A stretch of 64,000 bases of DNA from Oscheius sp. JU75 (GCA_037178855.1 JASJZC010000007.1:10850001-10914000), one strand, 5' to 3'. Shown: positions 1 through 10,950, counted from the stretch's first letter. Numbers and translations: made by a program. Notes: a model not told the origin generated them from the letters alone.

Positions 1-491
1 AAGAGTCACACTTTTTGAAGAGATGCCTCCTTGAACAGGAAAAGTAGGAAAATATTCTAATTTCAGCAAAAAAATTCTTTCCAGGGAGCTAGAAGAGCCT
101 CCAAAAACACCGGTCTCGGAGCCTGAGCCTCCGATATATACCGACCAAAATGGCTACACATACTGGCTTCGCAATCGAAAGACCGTAATTTCTGAGAATC
201 GGGAGCTTTTGCTAAAGTAAGAAGCTCGTTTTGAAATCACAAGAAATCCCTTAGGTGCAGCTCAGATATTGCCTGCGGTGCCTTTGCCTGCATGCGCAAT
301 GGAGATATCATAGCTGCCGGGGAACATTCTCACCTGCCAGGGCGTCCGACCATTTACAAGATAGAGGTATGTTACTCAACTCGTCCCAAGTTCCAGAGAT
401 TTAGGGCACGAAAATCATAAAACCGTCCAAGAAAAGAAAGTCATCAACTGTTGTCTCTACTGTCCCGGTCAAAATTAAGTTTGAAATTTAG
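1..491 (+). CDS. C-terminal part of a FLYWCH-type zinc-finger-like protein (5' end outside window)
   Basis: The last three or four exons can be read: 1-43, 85 to about 212, a third ending in KIE before a GTATGT donor near 367, and a last exon ending at the TAG at 489-491. The 44-84 intron is 41 bp and keeps frame. The protein shows a Tyr-rich start (NGYTYW), a Cys pair (LLKC, then ACGAFAC) and a GEHSHLP end, the C-C-H-H layout of FLYWCH domains, which bind DNA in nematode FLH/PEB-1 proteins. After the domain comes a basic tail (KPSKKRKSS) that could be a nuclear localisation signal. Family assignment rests on residue pattern only. The 5' part, and so the number of FLYWCH units, is unknown. 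Confidence 0.6.
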
Positions 492-496
492 AAAAT

Positions 497-1921
497 CTAC
501 ATGTTACCCACATACATGATTTTTTTAAGCCGGCTATGACTATCGATTACAAATAGATGTCCATACCTGGCTCTGGGGTACTTGGCAGTGATGGCGTGAT
601 AGTAGTTGTCAACTACGAGGTTGATATTGGAAGAGCTCATGGAAAGATAGAGGTTGTTCCACATTGTAGCAACTGAGATTGTCAGATTAAAATATCCCGA
701 GAGGACAGTTACAGTAATTTTTGAACTTTTCTCCATACTCCTCCTTAGTCTCCTTGTCCAGTCTCTTCCAAACTGTCTCGACACGGTTGACCATGGCCTG
801 AGGGTCAATCAGAGGAGTTCTGAAGATTCCCGGCTCGAGCATGCTACACTTGACTCCGAAGTTCTTCAACTCTTGCCTGAAAACCAAAAATGAACTCTTT
901 TTTTCCCAGAAACCCTGCCTCAGCGCATCCATATAGGCTTCGGCGCCGAATTTGGCAACAACGTATGGCCCGGCTGCCGGAGATGACAATCGTCCGTTGA
1001 CCGACGTCACAGTTACAATACGACCTTGGGATGCTTTCACAAGTTTTTTGAATGCTTGAGTTGTTCTAATGACACCGAGGGTGTTGACCTCAATGGACAG
1101 TTTGTAGTCTTGAATGTTGAGCCAGTCGTCAGGACCATAGCACGAGAAAATGCCCGCGTTGTTCACAATGGCCCAGAGTTCTGAAAAAGGTCGCACGTTC
1201 TTTGAACCTCAAGGGGTCAGACCCACGCCGGACGGCATATTCTTCACCACAAAGTCACGAGCAGCGCTCACACTATCGTCGCTGGTCACATCCAGAGCAA
1301 CTGTCCGGACCTTTGAACACTCATCTCTAAGACTCTTGGCTGCCTGAGGTTGCTATGAGTCTCTATCATCACCAAGACCTACTGGTTCCGTGAGACAGCC
1401 TGCAAAAACGGTTAATCCATTCCCGGCACACTTTTTGGCTAATTCTCGTCCAAATCCCGTGTCGCAACCCGTTATGAAAACAGCCTTCTTAGAAAGATCT
1501 CCTACAGTGAGCAGCTCCCAGATAAATCTGAAAGAATAAAAAACATTGTTGTGAATGGACACGTGTTCTTTCTACGGTATTTAAAAGCTGAACTTGCGAA
1601 AAGAATCTAACCATGTTTTAGAATTTGGTTACTTCGTCCTGCTTTTCATAACGTACCGTCTGACTATAATCCTACTATCCCTTCGAAAAATGTCTGTTTT
1701 AGAATGAGATTAACTTTTTCTGGTGTCATTCTAGCTCAACTACAGTAGTATGACCCAAATCTTAGGCATTTAAAAACGTACACTTAGAATACAATGTTCT
1801 GGGGGAAAAACAGATGTTCCTGGTATAAAGTTAATCCATTGTTTGAAAATTACGAATAAACTGACCTTAAAGTATAATAGCCTATAACTAGAGCGACGAA
1901 TAATGCTGGCAGGGGCAGCAT
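497..1921 (-). CDS. Short-chain dehydrogenase/reductase, retinol/steroid dehydrogenase-like (dhs type)
   Basis: Six exons (1866-1921, 1383-1527, 1223-1343, 919-1180, 713-876, 497-672) give about 307 residues with consistent phases. The first exon encodes a hydrophobic N-terminal anchor (MLPLPALFVALVIGYYTLR), so the enzyme is probably bound to the ER membrane facing the cytosol. Visible SDR motifs are TGCDTGFG (cofactor binding), NNAG, a catalytic Ser in TVTSVNGR, YVVAK (YxxxK) and the LEPG segment. Substrate is not shown by the sequence; the subfamily acts on retinoids or steroids with NAD(P). The intron 877-918 has a GC donor: protein similarity requires ALR joined to QEL. The stop lies 5 bp from that of the convergent FLYWCH gene. 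Confidence 0.85.
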
Positions 1922-2457
1922 TGTCTGAAAATACTGATTTGGGTATGAGGAATGACGGACAAGAGGAGCGGGCCCAGAGTTTTGTAAACAGATGAACCAG
2001 TTCCGTAAACAAGTTGTTACATGGTGGGGTTGAGGGTAGCACCCTCACTCCCGCCACACAAGTTATAAGAAGCGCCGCCAAACAAAGGCTGTTCAGCTTG
2101 CCAATTGATGGAACGACTGGGCCTATTGGGAAGTCGACCAAACAGCGCTCTGCTACATGCACAGAGAGATAAGAGAGAGCAGTGCCATGCGGAAAAAAGT
2201 TGATCATTTTCTCAGGGCTGACTATACTCGAGGTTGGACAATAAACATACGTCGGTGGAAAGATAGCTAGTCAGATAAAATAGAGTCTGCGGGTACATCA
2301 AGGGGCATGGCAAAAATTAAAAATCGCTGGGGTAGAAGAAGCTTGGTGCTGTAACCTGTCCTTGATATTGATAGCTGATTGACTCTTTATTGTGCACGTG
2401 TAAACCCGCTCACAATTACTCAGAAATGTACAGAATACTGCAAGGTATCTAAAGCTC
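1922..2457. other. Intergenic region between SDR start and Kunitz gene end
   Basis: Upstream region of the SDR gene and 3' flank of the Kunitz gene. Short open frames here lack protein-like composition or splice context. Nothing else is supported. Confidence 0.5.
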
Positions 2458-3480
2458 TTAAACTCGTTGACTTCCACACATTCGCATGCAAGCATTGTAG
2501 TTGGGGAAGTTGTTGGCATTTCCCAGCGTTCCGTAGTACGAGAAACGCATGCAAGTGTTGTACTGCTTGGTGAAGAAGTAACGGTCGCTCTTCTCACCTC
2601 CGACGGAAAACTTTCCAGCATCGTAGTTCAGGTTACAGAGGTAGTCTAAATACTCTTTTTTGAAGCTTCACAGACTGGTTTACCAGCAGTCGGACAGCAG
2701 AAGCCATTATTACAGCTGTGCCCATTAGGACATTGGTTGGTAGTACACCTTGTGATGTTCAGATGGGAGTTGTCGTAATCGGCATTGCAGGCTTGAGCCA
2801 TGCTTTGGATATCAGGGTTGGAGCCGGCTGGCTGGTCGCGCATCATCTGAAACAAAACTGTATTGCCAAAAAAGTATAATTTCCAATGAACACGCGGCAG
2901 AGAAAGCGTGGTTATCCAAAGGCGGATGTAACTTCGGATGCAGATGAAGTTTACAAGTTCAAATTTAGAAATTTCGAGGCAAACCCTTGGACAACGTGGG
3001 CTTCTCCCTCATAGTGGCTAGATAGCAGGGATTAGTCTTGTTCAGGCAATGTTTTAAAGAAAGACACACCGGATCATGTTTTAGCTTTTCTACACATGCA
3101 GAAAAGCTCTAGTACCATCAAAGGTTGGATGTACTAGACTATAAATGAACGCTAGACCACTAGATGACCTACTCCGAATCAATAAGGCAGATTAAAAAAA
3201 TTGAAGGGAAAAGACTAACCTGAGCACCTGCTCCATTAATACAATAATCTTGGCACTCTCCCGCAGAAGAGAATCGGTTTCCGTTTCCATTGCAGCCATT
3301 GTACATGAACGGCTGGCAGATGTTCTGTTGGGAGTTGAAATAGAACATCTGAGACTGTTGATTGCTGGAACAGAAGTCTCCACGGTCGCGAGGAGCTGAG
3401 CAACTTTTCGAAGAAGCCCCAATACTGGCTCCAAGGCTAGAAGTAACTAGGACAGCGGACATGGTCGTTAAGAAGAGCAT
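2458..3480 (-). CDS. Secreted protein with one canonical Kunitz domain and one degenerate Kunitz-like domain
   Basis: Three exons (3220-3480, 2684-2846, 2458-2645) give about 203 residues. The ATG sits one base after a TTTTCAG acceptor, suggesting trans-splicing at the start. A signal peptide (MLFLTTMSAVLVTSSLGASIG) leads to a Kunitz/BPTI domain running from CSAPRDRGDFC to ECQDYC with all six cysteines; the P1 position is Ser, not the Lys/Arg of trypsin inhibitors. A short Cys-rich stretch (CPNGHSC, GFCCP) follows, then a second Kunitz-like unit starting at CNLNYDAGKF. In it the second and fourth cysteines are replaced (GKF, YYGT), so the C14-C38 bridge is missing. The 38 bp intron 2646-2683 has the same phase as in the paralogue at 4368-5220. 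A third exon within the 370 bp first intron cannot be excluded. Confidence 0.8.
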
Positions 3481-4367
3481 TCTGAAAAGTTTCAGAGTTA
3501 TATTTAGTTGTTCAAAGAGATAGACAGACAAAGCGCAGTGTATGGCAGAAGTTGTTGAAAGTTATTTAAATACTGTCATGAGGTGTAGGTTGTTTGGTAG
3601 GCAAACAGTCTTCCGGACCGGGGGAGCAAATAAGCTACTGCTAGTCTTGGATTGCATTCAAAGTTAGAATGTAGAGGCGGAGGCGGATAAGGTCGGTAGA
3701 AAAACAGAAAAACGACATTTTTCCAGTATTGCAAGTACAAGGAGCGGGGACAAATAGAGCTGACCGAGCAGAGACCAGGCTACCAATAAAAGTTACTGTA
3801 GGTAGCTCAGTATTTGTCTTGCAATTTCTGTGACCCCCATGCAGTCTTTGCAATGTCTTCCGCCCTGGTAACAGTGGCGCTGTACAACAGAGCGCCCGCA
3901 ACTTTTTGGCTATGTCAAACCGGACTATGTTCTCATAAGGGAACACATTCTACTCTATCTTCTCCCCCATTTTCTACCGGCAAATACAGACTAGTTTTTT
4001 TCACCACCACTATTAGCTCTTTCTCTGTTGAAAGTGATTGCTGATCTGCAAGCATCAACAGAACCATGTTGACCTTCTGCTATGCAACTTTGCCGCCAAA
4101 GCTCCTTCCAATTTCTCTACAGAATCAGAATCTGTTTTTCACTCCTGCCTTCATTTTCCAGCCATTTACACCCACACCTACAAAACTGCCTGAAATGTTT
4201 GTTAATGAAAAGTTTGCCAAGCGTAACAAACATTGACGGCGAAAGAATAAAAGCCCAGCAGGGGGACTCACAAGTCCATAGGGTGACTGGTTTTCAAGAA
4301 ACTTGTCACAAGGTCACTTCACTTTTTTTCTTCTCCGAATTCCATGATCATATAAAGTTTTCAGAAA
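3481..4367. promoter_or_regulatory. Shared divergent upstream region of the two Kunitz paralogues
   Basis: About 890 bp separate the two start codons, which face away from each other, so this stretch must carry both promoters. An AT-rich TATTTAAATA lies near 3563-3572 toward the minus gene and CATATAAAG near 4348 toward the plus gene. Both genes have an acceptor directly before the ATG. Role as a common promoter is inferred from position only. Confidence 0.4.
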
Positions 4368-5220
4368 ATGTGGAGGATAGCTTCAGTCCTTGTACTTGCT
4401 GGTCTAGCTTCAGCTATCCCAGACTTTTGTTCTTCACCCAAAGAACAGGGTGAAACTTGCTCACAGCCCTCTGGTAGAATGTTCTACTACGATGCAAGAT
4501 ATAGTATGTTTTTGAGCGGTATCTAATTTTCGAAATGATTTAGAAGTGTGTCAGCCATTTCAATACAACGGCTGTGGTGGGAATCAGAATAAGTTCACAA
4601 CCGCTGCGGAGTGTAAGGTAAGATTTTAGTTGAATACTCTTAAGTTACAATCAATTCAAGCAAGTATGCGTCTCGGGATCAGCTCCAGTTTCTTCCTCAT
4701 CCTCATCCGCGACTCCAGTCGCTTCAACAGATGATGCTGATGTTTTTGTGCCACATGGTGACAGTCATGAGCAGTGGAGAAAGGGTGTGATTTTGTGCTA
4801 AAAGCGGAACAAGATTAACATTTTAGCTGAAAAATGTGGCGCAAACTACCTAATCCCTAACGGGAAGTACGTAAAATGTTCACCTGGTTGTCCTCCAAGT
4901 CACACCTGTACTCAGGGGGTTTGCTGTCCGTCTAAAGGTAGTCATTAAAATCATTTTTTGCTTTATTGACGATTTAAAGATTTTGTTTGCTCTCAGCGTG
5001 ATGACAGTGGAATGTTCCAAGACGGCATCGAAGACCGACCACGGTTTGTGTCCGTCATCAACAATTTCCATAATGGCTAATTTCCAGATTTGGATGGAAT
5101 CATGATGTCAAGTCCTGCGTCCGTTTCAGCTACTACGGGGCCAATGGAAACTATAACAATTTCCCGAACTTCGCCAGTTGCATGAGCTATTGCAAGGACT
5201 CGAGCCCAATCCGTCGCTAG
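4368..5220 (+). CDS. Secreted protein with one canonical Kunitz domain and one degenerate Kunitz-like domain (paralogue)
   Basis: Six exons (4368-4503, 4544-4617, 4661-4784, 4827-4937, 4980-5043, 5088-5220) give about 213 residues in phase. A signal peptide (MWRIASVLVLAGLASA) precedes a Kunitz domain with six cysteines (CSSPKEQGETC to CKQVC), P1 again Ser. A Ser/Ala linker is followed by a Cys-rich unit (CGANYL, CPPSHTC, GVCCPSK) and a second Kunitz-like unit (FVCSQRDDSGMF, then SCVRFSYYGANGN, ending SCMSYC) that, as in the divergent neighbour, lacks the two cysteines of the C14-C38 bridge. It has three more introns than the minus-strand paralogue. Protease inhibition is the family role; the target is unknown. 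Confidence 0.82.
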
Positions 5221-5812
5221 AATGATCTCTTTTTAGCTGTATTTACTGTCCTAGAAACATTTTGGCGGGTTATTTTCTGATATCTTTTTTTTCGCTGTGA
5301 ATGAATGGACTAGATTCGCGTGTGATTGATAGTTGTACGCCATTGACGTCGATTGCCGTAAAAGCTGATCGATCGTAATGATCATCTATAGTAAACAGTT
5401 AGGGAGACGAATGCGGACTTAATTAGAATGCCAGCATCTGTGACAGAAATGACATCATGTTCTCATAATTTAAGCCATCTGCCCCAAAAGAAATGTGGGA
5501 AAATGTTACGAAAATCGGGCTTCTCCTCGTGCTGCAGACGTTTGTCGTCTATTTAGTGCACATTAAAGCTTTGGCGCCTCTTCTCGACCCATTAAAGGTT
5601 AGAATGCTTCCTTGTGAACCCCCTGCCACCCATGTTCTCTTAGAACAACTGTTGACGTAAAGCGCCAGCGGATCATATCCCCCTTTTTGCGCAACAACTA
5701 TCGGGTTTTCGGAGCTTAAAAGCATCACTATCTCTAGTTTCTATCAGACTTGTCTCTCTGTCTATCTTTCTTTCATTTCCCGCTTTTTCTCCACTAAAAA
5801 GACATCTTCTAG
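5221..5812. other. Intergenic region upstream of Gly/Tyr-rich peptide gene
   Basis: No reading frame with splice support. The start of the downstream gene is preceded by a pyrimidine-rich stretch and a CTAG just before its ATG. Nothing else is supported. Confidence 0.5.
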
Positions 5813-6071
5813 ATGCTTCGTCTCTTCCTCTTACTGGCCGTTTTGGCTGCTGTCGCTCTTTCTCAGGGCTGGGGCTACGGACCCTACGGACGTTATGGAG
5901 GTATAGGCACTTAAAATTTGCAATTAGCCAAAAGTTTCAGGTGGCTATGGACCACGTCATGGTGGTGGATACTATGGTAGACCTTACGGAGGTAGAGGTT
6001 ACTACGGAGGAGGACCTGGCTACTATGGTGGCTACCCTGGACTCCTTCCTGCCATCCTTGGACGCAAGTAG
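5813..6071 (+). CDS. Small secreted glycine/tyrosine-rich peptide precursor
   Basis: Two exons (5813-5900, 5941-6071) separated by a 40 bp intron encode 72 residues. A clear signal peptide (MLRLFLLLAVLAAVALSQ) is followed by a mature part made of GYG, GGYYG and GPYG units and ending in GLLPAILGRK. An AATAAA lies at 6102-6107, 30 bp after the stop. Composition resembles nematode nlp/cnc/grsp Gly- and Tyr-rich peptides, some of which are epidermal antimicrobial peptides induced by wounding or fungal infection. A structural cuticle role is equally possible. Gene identity below family level is not supported. Confidence 0.8.
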
Positions 6072-6644
6072 ACATTGACATTGTGCTGCTATTTATTGCC
6101 AAATAAACACCGATCCTCAAACTTACAACCGTATGTCTGCTACAAGTCTATATCCTTCTTTGAACCAGCTTCGCTGCTCTGACAATTCTCACTCGTACCG
6201 AATCGTACTGTCTTAAGCAGAAGACACATATTTTCACGCGGCTGTTCTAGAATATCCTGTACAGTCTCGATAATCTGAAAATTGTTTTATATACTGCTTT
6301 CATATCTCAAGAATATGACGTACATCCAGAATCCAATTATCTCGAAAAACGCAATTTTTTTAATCTCAGCCTTCAGACACTCACCCGTACAGTCTCAGCT
6401 GCCCTCCAAGAGCTCACCCGTAAACACTGGGGTTCTTGCGATGATTTCTCCAATGTCCCACCCGTATCGTCTCGACAGTTACACATCTCTCTAAATTTGA
6501 TCACATTTACGAAATGGTACATAGATTAACTACCCAACCAAAAAGACTATGTTCTCGACGCAGACGTAGTCAGTGGTCTATGCCCAAAACAAACACAACA
6601 TTATAGCGTCTATGTTGCAAGCAGTAATACATATTAATGGTGGG
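6072..6644. other. Intergenic region
   Basis: Contains short imperfect direct repeats of the type CTCACCCGTA near 6380-6470 and CAGTCTCGA near 6260. No gene is supported. Confidence 0.4.
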
Positions 6645-6650
6645 TATAAA
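6645..6650 (+). promoter_or_regulatory. TATA box of the broken cystatin gene
   Basis: TATAAA within GGGTATAAAATAC, about 105 bp before the expected start position. The same arrangement precedes the other cystatin genes here, so the promoter of the broken copy still looks intact. Confidence 0.5.
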
Positions 6651-6750
6651 ATACGGGTTTAACGGGAAGGGAATCATACTTGTTTACTCTTTTTATTCAA
6701 GTCGAATGGTCAACAGATCAGTGTCATCACTCCCCTTTTCAGAGCACTGA

Positions 6751-7222
6751 CAAGCATGTCTCGCCGTTTGTCTCGCTTTCTCTTCTGTTCATGCTCTAGA
6801 GACTACTAACGAACCTGCCGGTGGATGAACTAAACAGAATGCTTCGGATCCTGAATACTCGGTACTTTTGTCCACAATCACCAGCCAAAGATTATTCAGT
6901 TCGTTGCCTGAAACGCTGCCCCTGCCGTTAACAATAATATGTCTCTTACCAATGCCAAGAATTTATATGTGCCTACAGAGGTAATTTCTGCCCAGACGCA
7001 GGTCGTTTCCGGAAAAAACTACAATCTAGTAGTCGTTTTCACAGAAACCAATTGTCCTAGAGGAACTCCCGTCGGTCCAGAATGTATTCCTCAGGAGAAT
7101 GGAAATAAAAAAGTAAGGCATTTGTATGAGTTTGATTGCTTTAGACCTTTGAGATTCATGTCTACGGTCAGCCACGGACTGGTACGTTCAATGTGGAAAG
7201 TATCCAGGAAATTCCGATGTAA
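6751..7222 (+). pseudogene. Cystatin pseudogene with stop codons at both conserved tryptophans
   Basis: Three exon remnants align with the intact minus-strand cystatin at 19625-20102. Introns 6862-6899 and the one starting GTAAGG near 7112 are kept, as is an AATAAA at 7233-7238. In frame, TGA at 6826-6828 replaces the Trp of GGWTEQN and TGA at 6909-6911 replaces the Trp of AWN. The only nearby ATG (6756) is out of frame with the signal-peptide-like stretch, so the start is shifted or lost. Downstream, the frame is open through the inhibitory-loop motif QVVSG and to a normal stop; the PW hairpin is changed to PR. The cystatin role is inhibition of papain-like cysteine proteases. A sequencing error cannot be excluded but would have to hit three places. 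Confidence 0.7.
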
Positions 7223-7333
7223 AATAGAAAGGAATAAATGATCGAATGTGGATTTGTTGAGAAACGAGAAATTCAAAATCAATTTAGAGATTCTCTCTAA
7301 TAGATTTCTTTATTAACAAAGTTGCTACCGTAG

Positions 7334-8916
7334 TTACATCGGTGGATAGCCTCCAGTCGGTCCTACCGTTAACGGCTGAGGAGTCGGCGCAGCATGAACT
7401 GGCTGAGGCGGAAGCACATTCGAGTTGGGAGCATACGGAGCAACATTTCTTTTGACCGGCTGCGGATTGATGAACATGACAGTCACAAGACCCAACTAAA
7501 CACGTTGACTGTGATATTTTAAAAGTTATATACCAATCCAATGATGATTCCAGCGATGAGAATCACTCCCACACCGATCAAGACCCATTTCCACCAGCCT
7601 GCAAAAAGCCATCTGCGTTTTCTGAAAATTGACATCCAACCTGAACCACTACTATTGCTGCTCGAGGTGGAAGAGTCACTACTTTTTGTTGTTGATGGTC
7701 CCGTGTAGGGAGTGGTCGTAGTTGTTGGTCCAGTATACGGTTTTGTTGTAGTCGTTGACCCAGTGTAGATAGTTGCAGTGGTGGAGGGACCGGTATATGG
7801 AGTGGTAGTGGTAGTAGGTCCTGTGTAGGCTGTTGTGGTCGTTGATGGTCCAGTGTAGGGAGTGGTCGTGGTGGTTGGACCCGTGTATGGAGTGGTAGTG
7901 GTAGTCGGTCCTGTGTAGGGAGTGGTCATGGTGGTTGGACCCGTGTATGGAGTAGTACTGCCAGTAACAGTACTACCAGTATATGTAGTCGTTGGACCAG
8001 TGTACTTGGTTGTCGTACCGGTGTAAGGAGCTAAAAATTTGACTTGTGTTTCATTTTTAAGAGGGAGGTTTTTCACGAGCGCTTCATGAATTCTAGCCTG
8101 TATCTCTGGCAGTCATTGATATTATCATTTATACTGTACCGTTTCAGAATGTTGAACTGTTTCAGAAACTTTAGGCTTTTGTCCGTATAACCGAGAAGCA
8201 CATCCGTTTTTTCCACTTCTAACCCCAGCCACTTACTAGTGGAAATGGTTGTAGTGGTCGGCATAGGCCATACATAGCATAGAGCAGTTCCAGGCATAAT
8301 GTTGTTGACACTGGCAAAACTATATGCAGCCGTACCATTACTCGGTCCTTTACCGTCGTTTGAAACATAGTAATCTGAACACAGTATGCGAAATAAGACC
8401 CGTCCCTACCTCGTTTTCCATTATAGTACAGGTACAAAGGAATAGAAGCTCCACAATAGTTTTGAGTTTTAGCACAGTATACAGGAGCCCAGGTTGTCTG
8501 GTTCGTTAACAACGGGTAGCTGTCACCCCATCTTGCCATAACAGCCGATGGAGATGTTGAGTTGGTGAGAGCGTTGAGAGACCAAAGACAGTCAATAGAA
8601 CAATCTGCCGAGGGTCCCGAGACTGCAAGACCATCCAAGTTGTATTCCACATTGGCTGTAGTAGCAAATACTGTTCCAAAAAGTGCCTGTGTCGAGCTGG
8701 TGGTTGAAATTACATGAGTGTAGTTAGCTAAAATGGCTGTAACTGTCCCCAAGGATACCTACTTTGATTATAGGTTCCAACACTGTACAAGGTTATCGGC
8801 AATGTTCCGGCAACTATAATTTAAGAGAAAGTTTGTATGACCCTATACTGCTTGCCTGTGTTTGTACAAACTTGTGCTGAAGCCAAACTCACGGCTAACA
8901 ACAAATATGACAACAT
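7334..8916 (-). CDS. Type I membrane protein with Thr-rich mucin-like repeat region
   Basis: Start at 8916 (signal peptide MLSYLLLAVSLASA) and first exon 8856-8916. A GC-AG intron (8814-8855) follows, then an ectodomain exon with cysteines (CSIDC, YCAKTQNYC) and several N-glycosylation sites. After a further intron near 8385-8420 and one ending at about 8031, a Thr/Pro-rich repeat of about ten copies of a YTGPTTTTTP unit follows, then a Ser-rich linker, a membrane helix (WVLIGVGVILIAGIIIG) and a Pro-rich tail ending GGYPPM. A possible in-frame 42 bp intron just before the helix leaves 14 residues optional. The repeat region should be O-glycosylated, like cell-surface mucins. The ectodomain matches no family I recognise. 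The stop is followed by an AATAAA on the minus strand near 7310. Confidence 0.75.
7690..8030 (-). repeat. Tandem 30-bp coding repeat (YTGPTTTTTP unit)
   Basis: About ten copies of a 30 bp unit, diverged at third positions, encode the Thr-rich domain of the membrane protein at 7334-8916. Units nearest the upstream end are shorter and more degenerate (TYTGST, VTGST). Copy number is likely to vary between strains. Confidence 0.8.
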
Positions 8917-10594
8917 TTTGAAAGAGTCCTGTGTTTTTCGGGGGGCCAGGAGAGGGAAAAGCACTGGGGTCTCTAGGCAGGCTGTCAGTTACTAAGGAAC
9001 GGCATTGTTCTGGAGGAGCGACGTTTTCGTCAGAATTTTCCATCGATTCCGGTGGCTTGAGAGCAAACTAAAAGAACAGAAAACGCTAACTTGCTTCCGC
9101 TTGAATCATAATGCTACTTGACAATCAAATGGTATCTTAAATTTTGGCAGAGGACCAGTAGCACGGAAGGGATCACAGGTTTCTTTTCTTCGTTTTGTGA
9201 CAACTGGGGCTGTCACAGTTTCTTGTCCACAATCACGCTTGTGAGCCTAAAACAAGAATTTCTGATCCTTTAGATGTTTTTTTTCACCTTCTGAGCATTT
9301 CTTGATGGGAATCCCTCCAAACATATTTCACATTGGTGCATGTATCCTTCGTGCATTTTCACGTGATCCTGGAAAAGACCGTCTTTATATGATGTAAAGG
9401 CATCTAGAATAGAATTAGCTATTTCAGTAGTCGCCTTTAAGACGGCCACAGAAGAGATGGATTAGAACGATTGGAGCAACCGGGCCTTGGACCATTTATT
9501 CGAACCTCTTCTACTACTGACGTATTGACCGCTCTCACGTCTATTGATTGCACTGTGCTCAAACACGCTATTCCTGACAGTATTGTTTTTCGGCTCTTGT
9601 ATTTTGGCCAAGATTGTATTAGGTCTTTTGAATAGAGACCGAATAGCTTAACTCTATCAATAGCATCAGTTTATAATTGTAGCATTAAAGTGGTACAAAA
9701 TTGAGGTTTTAAGTCAGGAGAACACGACAATTTTTTTCTTAGCAACTGAAGATAAACAGGTTTTAGTCAAGTAAGGTCTTGTCGATCTGGACATCTAACA
9801 CTGGCTTGTTTCGAGAGCTGGGTCTCTGCTTTTTCAAAACAGTACGACACTTTTCGGTTTCTAATATAGTACATAACTTCTATTTTCATTGTGGACTCCA
9901 CTCAAACTGTTAACCATTGACCCCTACAGTATTTTCAATTCATCTGTCAAGCCCACCTCAAAGTGCTGCTTATGCTTGTATTTAGCTCCACAAGTTTCAC
10001 AAGTGAATTGCTCTTTGACACCGTGAACAGTGTTCTCATGTCGTTGTAGATTTCCTTTTTGCTTGAAACGTTTGAAGCATTTCTAAAACGGTGATCAGTC
10101 AACAAAATTCGTAAATATACCTTGCAAATATAGTCCGGCTCTTCACCAAAAGTCTCTATATACTTCTTTCTAGCCGTACTTCTTTCCATTTTCGTGCTTC
10201 CCTCAGTCCTGTACCACGGCAAAGCAATCGGCTGAAATGCCTCTGCGGGCGTCTCATCTGGTTGGCTTGTTTCGGGATTATCCCTTGGTTCATTCCTCAA
10301 ATAGACCCAGATTATGAGCAACAGTCTTGGGATAACCTTTCCGTAGTAGGGAGCGATCGTATGCTGTCCTTGAAAAGTTGAAAAAGAGATCTTAGTTGGT
10401 CCCTTGTGTAATTGTTCGAGACGTCTATAACACACATTTTGGACTGGTCTCTTAAATTGAAAAAAGTTTCTTAGAAGAACTGTTTTAGACCCTTTGATCA
10501 GCAAAAACTCCAGCTTGTTCTCCTCGATGGACCGCCAATAGGCCCGACAATCGTCCTTTTTGAACAACAGCTTAAAGGACATATCGTCGGCCAT
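8843..10594 (-). CDS. Three-finger C2H2/C2HC zinc-finger protein
   Basis: Start at 10594 (MADDMSFKLLFKKDD). A long unique N-terminal part is followed by fingers split over exons: CKKCFKRF with H-x4-H, CETCGAKY with H-x3-H, and CEICLEGF with H-x3-C. Introns are short (35-45 bp), except one of about 580 bp between the second finger's halves (HFE joined to DHV). After the third finger, RDCGQETVTAPV continues to a donor CAA/GTAGCA at 9117. If the 50 bp intron 9068-9117 is spliced, the frame runs on through KPPESMENSDENVAPPEQ to the TAG at 8843, overlapping the first exon of the next gene. If not, the protein stops at 9106. A nucleic-acid-binding role is inferred from the fingers. No orthologue recognised. 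Confidence 0.65.
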
Positions 10595-10950
10595 GGTGAA
10601 TCACATTGTCCTATGCACAGTTTTTTGAACTTTTGGCGTCTTGGAAGTAAAAGGAACCTACCTGTAAACTGATTAAACAATAAATCATGGTAAAGACATT
10701 TATTCAGATGGATATAGAAAGCTCACCAACATTTTTCAAATGGAAATCAGCCCACTAAAATGTATATCGCAGATTCGGCCAAGTATATCGCAGATATAAT
10801 GCAGAGCCCGACAGATTCGGTAACACAGAGGTGTTAAACTAGATAGCTAGTAGAGCAAAAGAAGGGGAAGAGATGTTTAGAAAGGCAAAGATAGAGTTGT
10901 CTATAAAAGCTATGTAAAACTATAAATAACAAGACATTGAGTTGTTGCAT
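10595..10950. other. Short spacer between TFIIA and zinc-finger genes
   Basis: About 356 bp, same-strand neighbours on both sides. The distance is at the upper end for nematode operon spacers; trans-splicing of the downstream gene was not demonstrated. No gene is supported. Confidence 0.4.

Noticed and set aside
1770-2207. 145-codon minus-strand frame
   Set aside because: Covers the first SDR exon in another frame and its promoter; composition not protein-like.
4082-4453. 123-codon plus-strand frame
   Set aside because: Runs over the start of the plus Kunitz gene in another frame; the signal-peptide frame is clearly the real one.
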